A DNA stretch of 26,150 nucleotides from the NCBI GenBank assembly GCA_965367695.1, contig CBDUKB010000011.1:1-26150 (forward strand), written 5' to 3'. Below are positions 24,601-26,150 of the stretch, piece after piece; position 1 is the first letter of the stretch, and each line of letters begins with the position of its first letter. Source of the stretch: Putridiphycobacter sp965367695. Lineage in GTDB: Bacteria > Bacteroidota > Bacteroidia > Flavobacteriales_D > Crocinitomicaceae. Below the pieces are notes generated by a model that worked only from the letters and a program-made list of their open reading frames with translations, did no database searches and was not told the DNA's origin. The position numbers and the translations under genes are program-made.

Positions 24601-26150
24601 AACAAGTTCAAATCCCTTCACTTTGTCAGGTTTAACAGACTTAACAAATTATGAAGTTTACATCCGTGATATTTGTACAATTGGTGATACCAGTTATTAT
24701 ACTAGTCCAATAAATTTCACCACAACTTGTCCCACTTATTACCCAACGTATACACAAGATTTTACAAGCTATGTACCCGAATGTTGGGAAGAAAGATTAG
24801 GTAGGTTGAAAGCAAGTGGTACAATCTTAAGTGGTACTTCTTCTGGTTGGTTTCCTGCTGGTTTTGGAAACGTAGCTGGAAATGCGTCAGCAAGAACAGT
24901 CATCAATGGAACAAATGTAGATGAATGGTTAATCACGCCAACTTTCGATTTGGGAACAGGAATTGCCTACCAAGTTGAGTTTAAAGTGGCGCTTACCCAA
25001 TTCGCAAATTCCAATGCAACAACATTTGATGCAGATGATACTTTAGCCATAGTTATTTCAACCGACAATGGGGTAACTTGGTCTACAACTAATATTTTAC
25101 AAGCTTGGACTATTGGAAATGAACCTTCGAATACAGGTGATTATGTAGCGATAGACTTATCAACTTATTCAGGATTGGTTAAATTTGGGTTTTATGCAGC
25201 GAGTACCACAAATTCATTTACATCTTATGCTTTTATTGATGATTTTAGAATTTTACCCATTCCGAGTTGTGTAACACCAACAAACATTACACTCTCTAAT
25301 TTACTAGCTAACTCGGTTGATATTGCATGGTCGAGCACTGCAGCCAATGCTCAAATTGAATATGGTCCAGCAGGTTTTGTTCCAGGTTCTGGAACCTTAT
25401 TGAATGTTGCTTCAAACCCCTATAATTTAAATGGTTTGACTGATCAAATTACTTATGATTTTTATGTTAGGACAGTTTGTGCAGTAGGTGATACCAGTAA
25501 TTGGTCTTTGGTAAAAACTTTCACAACTCCTTGTCCGATATATATTGCACCTTATTACGAAGACTTTGTGGAGTATCCAGCAAATTGTTGGACAGAAATG
25601 AGTGCAAACTTTGTAAATGGAAGCCTAAACATAACAAAAGTCAATTCAGGATGGAATCAAGATGGATTTGGAAATGTTGGGTTTTCTGGAGCCGCAAAAA
25701 TGCATTATTGGTTAACTTCACACAAGGATTGGCTGGTTTCACCAAGTATTGATTTAGGTACAAGTGGTAATTTTAGATTGGAGTTTGATATTGCCATGAC
25801 CAATGATAACAATACTACTCAAGGAACGTTTGATGCGGATGATTCTTTGTTTTTATTTATTTCTACTGATGATGGACAGACTTGGAATCAAACTGATTCT
25901 TTAATGCAATGGTATACTGGAAAAGAGCCATCAGCGACAGGAGATTTTATTTCTATTGGCTTATCGGCATATTCAGGTGTCGTTCGTTTCGGATATTATG
26001 CAAAGTCTTCTGTTACAGGTGGAGATGTAAATGTGTACATTGATAATTTTGAAATTCCATATTGCCCACGACCATTTGATGTCAATATTGATACCTTGAC
26101 CGCTAACAGTGCGCTTATTAGTTGGAATATTTTGGGCGCGCATACTTTTA
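21680..26150 (+). CDS. Giant secreted adhesin-like protein with MAM-like/Fn3-like repeats, continues past the right edge
   Basis: The frame from ATG 21680 is open to the window end, with at least 1490 residues and no stop. A signal peptide (MQLKFIFIFVLSLFGGVLSA, then Gln21) directs export. Residues 21-204 form an N-terminal domain seen in Bacteroidota surface proteins (STGTGTSTNQSLPL..., YSYSQFIYTPAEV). Then come alternating modules: MAM-like domains at 205-385, 475-658, 748-927, 1017-1196 and 1285-1461, and Fn3-like domains at 386-474, 659-747, 928-1016, 1197-1284 and from 1462. Each MAM-like domain opens with Cys and a Cys-Trp pair about 19 residues later, and contains EWLISP and DDTLAFVISTDNG motifs. 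Each complete Fn3-like domain has an EYG-x-x-GF-x-x-G motif and C-x-x-GDTS. Such proteins usually end in a type IX sorting domain, which would lie outside the window. Adhesion or gliding is inferred. Confidence 0.9.
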   Translation, partial: MQLKFIFIFVLSLFGGVLSAQISTGTGTSTNQSLPLTTSKDYSYSQFIYTPAEVGSSGGINGLVFYKSGPSLLNADQWNVYIGTTTKSGFSNDSDWVAIADLDLVFSGTVTQDALGAVSVSFTTPFVYNGVDNLLIGIDENAAGQGGTNDKFYTSLKTGSRGIVYSNNGIANNPDPLNPPKATVTVGGLKSAVPNITFLGISNDCSQAKTHIYTQDFVNYLPTCWEEKEGRLGAVNSSFVNNTSSDWDDGNFGNVTGFNAATVNMSWTNHREWLISPSFDLGTENYALSFDIAMTLPGNSDPTILDPDDTLAFVISTDNGITWNNTNILQMWTGGNVIPNTGTHVEIDLSAYSGIVKIGIYAGSSLSVNSKLIGVDNFFITKSSACLKPYQLSAANVTANAFDLSWDNAAILNTQIEYGLVGFELGTGTSVLVSGNTHTLSALNAGANYQVYMRNICAVGDTSDWSIPLTVITTCPSSFTPPYTQSFDTYLPLCWTEEQGTLGSSNTVFSSSGTSLWEGYYFANILESQGVRMMLQANSPRREEWLISPTFDLGTSNSLQAEFEVALTQWNNSEDNTFDSDDTLAFVISTDNGTTWSTSNIIKTWKTGDEPSGMGDFVNFDLSAYTGLVKFGFYVASSSTTVAKMVFIDNFKILNAPSCNKPQTFITDSPGINSIDLEWTGASLNGVVVEYGPSGFVLGSGNIIAASTSPYTLTPLQAETTYDVYVRNNCAVGDTSDYFNKRTFTTLCDTVTPPYYENFMVMPANCWNNARGVLGSTNTTFTNPYASWYQDGFGNIGTSGAARLNLQGAYTKDWLISPSINLGSSNTFYLTFDVALTSWNGTSSSSFGNDDTLAVVISTDNGATWKQSNILQIWEDGTEPSNSGDAISIDLSSYSGVVKFGFYGSATSSGGSKFVYVDNFRIDNTPTCSKPTGLTISNISDNTADIAWNTGGAANVEIEYGPYGFIPGTGFKVVTSSNPFTLSGLTDLTNYEVYIRDICTIGDTSYYTSPINFTTTCPTYYPTYTQDFTSYVPECWEERLGRLKASGTILSGTSSGWFPAGFGNVAGNASARTVINGTNVDEWLITPTFDLGTGIAYQVEFKVALTQFANSNATTFDADDTLAIVISTDNGVTWSTTNILQAWTIGNEPSNTGDYVAIDLSTYSGLVKFGFYAASTTNSFTSYAFIDDFRILPIPSCVTPTNITLSNLLANSVDIAWSSTAANAQIEYGPAGFVPGSGTLLNVASNPYNLNGLTDQITYDFYVRTVCAVGDTSNWSLVKTFTTPCPIYIAPYYEDFVEYPANCWTEMSANFVNGSLNITKVNSGWNQDGFGNVGFSGAAKMHYWLTSHKDWLVSPSIDLGTSGNFRLEFDIAMTNDNNTTQGTFDADDSLFLFISTDDGQTWNQTDSLMQWYTGKEPSATGDFISIGLSAYSGVVRFGYYAKSSVTGGDVNVYIDNFEIPYCPRPFDVNIDTLTANSALISWNILGAHTF
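22292..26150 (+). repeat. Protein-coding tandem repeat, period about 270 codons
   Basis: Module-opening Cys codons are at 22292, 23102, 23921, 24728 and 25532, giving spacings of 270, 273, 269 and 268 codons. Each unit is one MAM-like plus one Fn3-like domain. The units are clearly related in protein but already diverged in DNA. All module landmarks stay in one frame, so there is no frameshift across the visible part. Confidence 0.88.

Noticed and set aside
22818..25752. Several short frames on both strands within the adhesin region
   Set aside because: All lie inside the single long open frame that starts at 21680, whose signal peptide and regular modules explain the region.

Overview
This window looks like a piece of chromosome from an AT-rich Bacteroidota, probably order Flavobacteriales. 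The reasons are a full Na+-translocating NADH:quinone reductase operon, a bacillithiol-synthesis gene (bshC), secreted proteins with short signal peptides, a giant Cys-bounded adhesin-like protein of the kind exported by type IX secretion, few Shine-Dalgarno sequences, and several upstream copies of the Bacteroidota -7 element TAnnTTTG. The genus cannot be fixed from the sequence. No tRNA, rRNA, CRISPR array, transposase or integrase was seen.

Layout: (1) 33-1406, the 3' part of bshC, with every frame closed at the left edge, running convergently into glyA (1411-2682, minus strand). (2) 2859-5252, a Wzc-like polysaccharide co-polymerase/tyrosine kinase with a very tyrosine-rich tail. (3) 5323-8814, a YbiT-type ABC-F ATPase, a DUF1801/YdeI-like protein and an M48 membrane protease. 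(4) 8843-12308, a tightly packed run: FemAB/GNAT-like protein, SDR oxidoreductase, uracil phosphoribosyltransferase (upp), a small membrane protein and a YjjG-like HAD nucleotidase. Several of these genes overlap by 4-8 bases. (5) 12416-18335, nqrABCDEF in canonical order, closed by a strong intrinsic terminator. (6) 18611-21485, two secreted proteins of unknown function that are distant paralogs, then an MtfA-like membrane-anchored zinc peptidase. (7) 21680 to the right edge, an open reading frame of more than 1490 codons made of an N-terminal domain and repeated MAM-like plus Fn3-like modules of about 270 residues.

The most unusual part is just downstream of nqrF. The last 78 bases covering the nqrF C-terminus, and the terminator after it, recur about 1.3 kb further on. 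The two copies bracket one secreted-protein gene (18611-19498), which also carries a run of eight G in otherwise AT-rich DNA. The repeats are about 94% identical over the coding tail, while the genes following each copy are only distantly related. This fits a recently inserted or recombined gene cassette at the 3' end of nqrF better than an old tandem duplication. The G tract raises the possibility of on/off switching by slippage. Both ideas are inferences from sequence alone.

The rest is mainly housekeeping: nqr supplies Na+ motive force, glyA one-carbon units, bshC the low-molecular-weight thiol, and upp with the HAD nucleotidase acts in pyrimidine salvage or clean-up.
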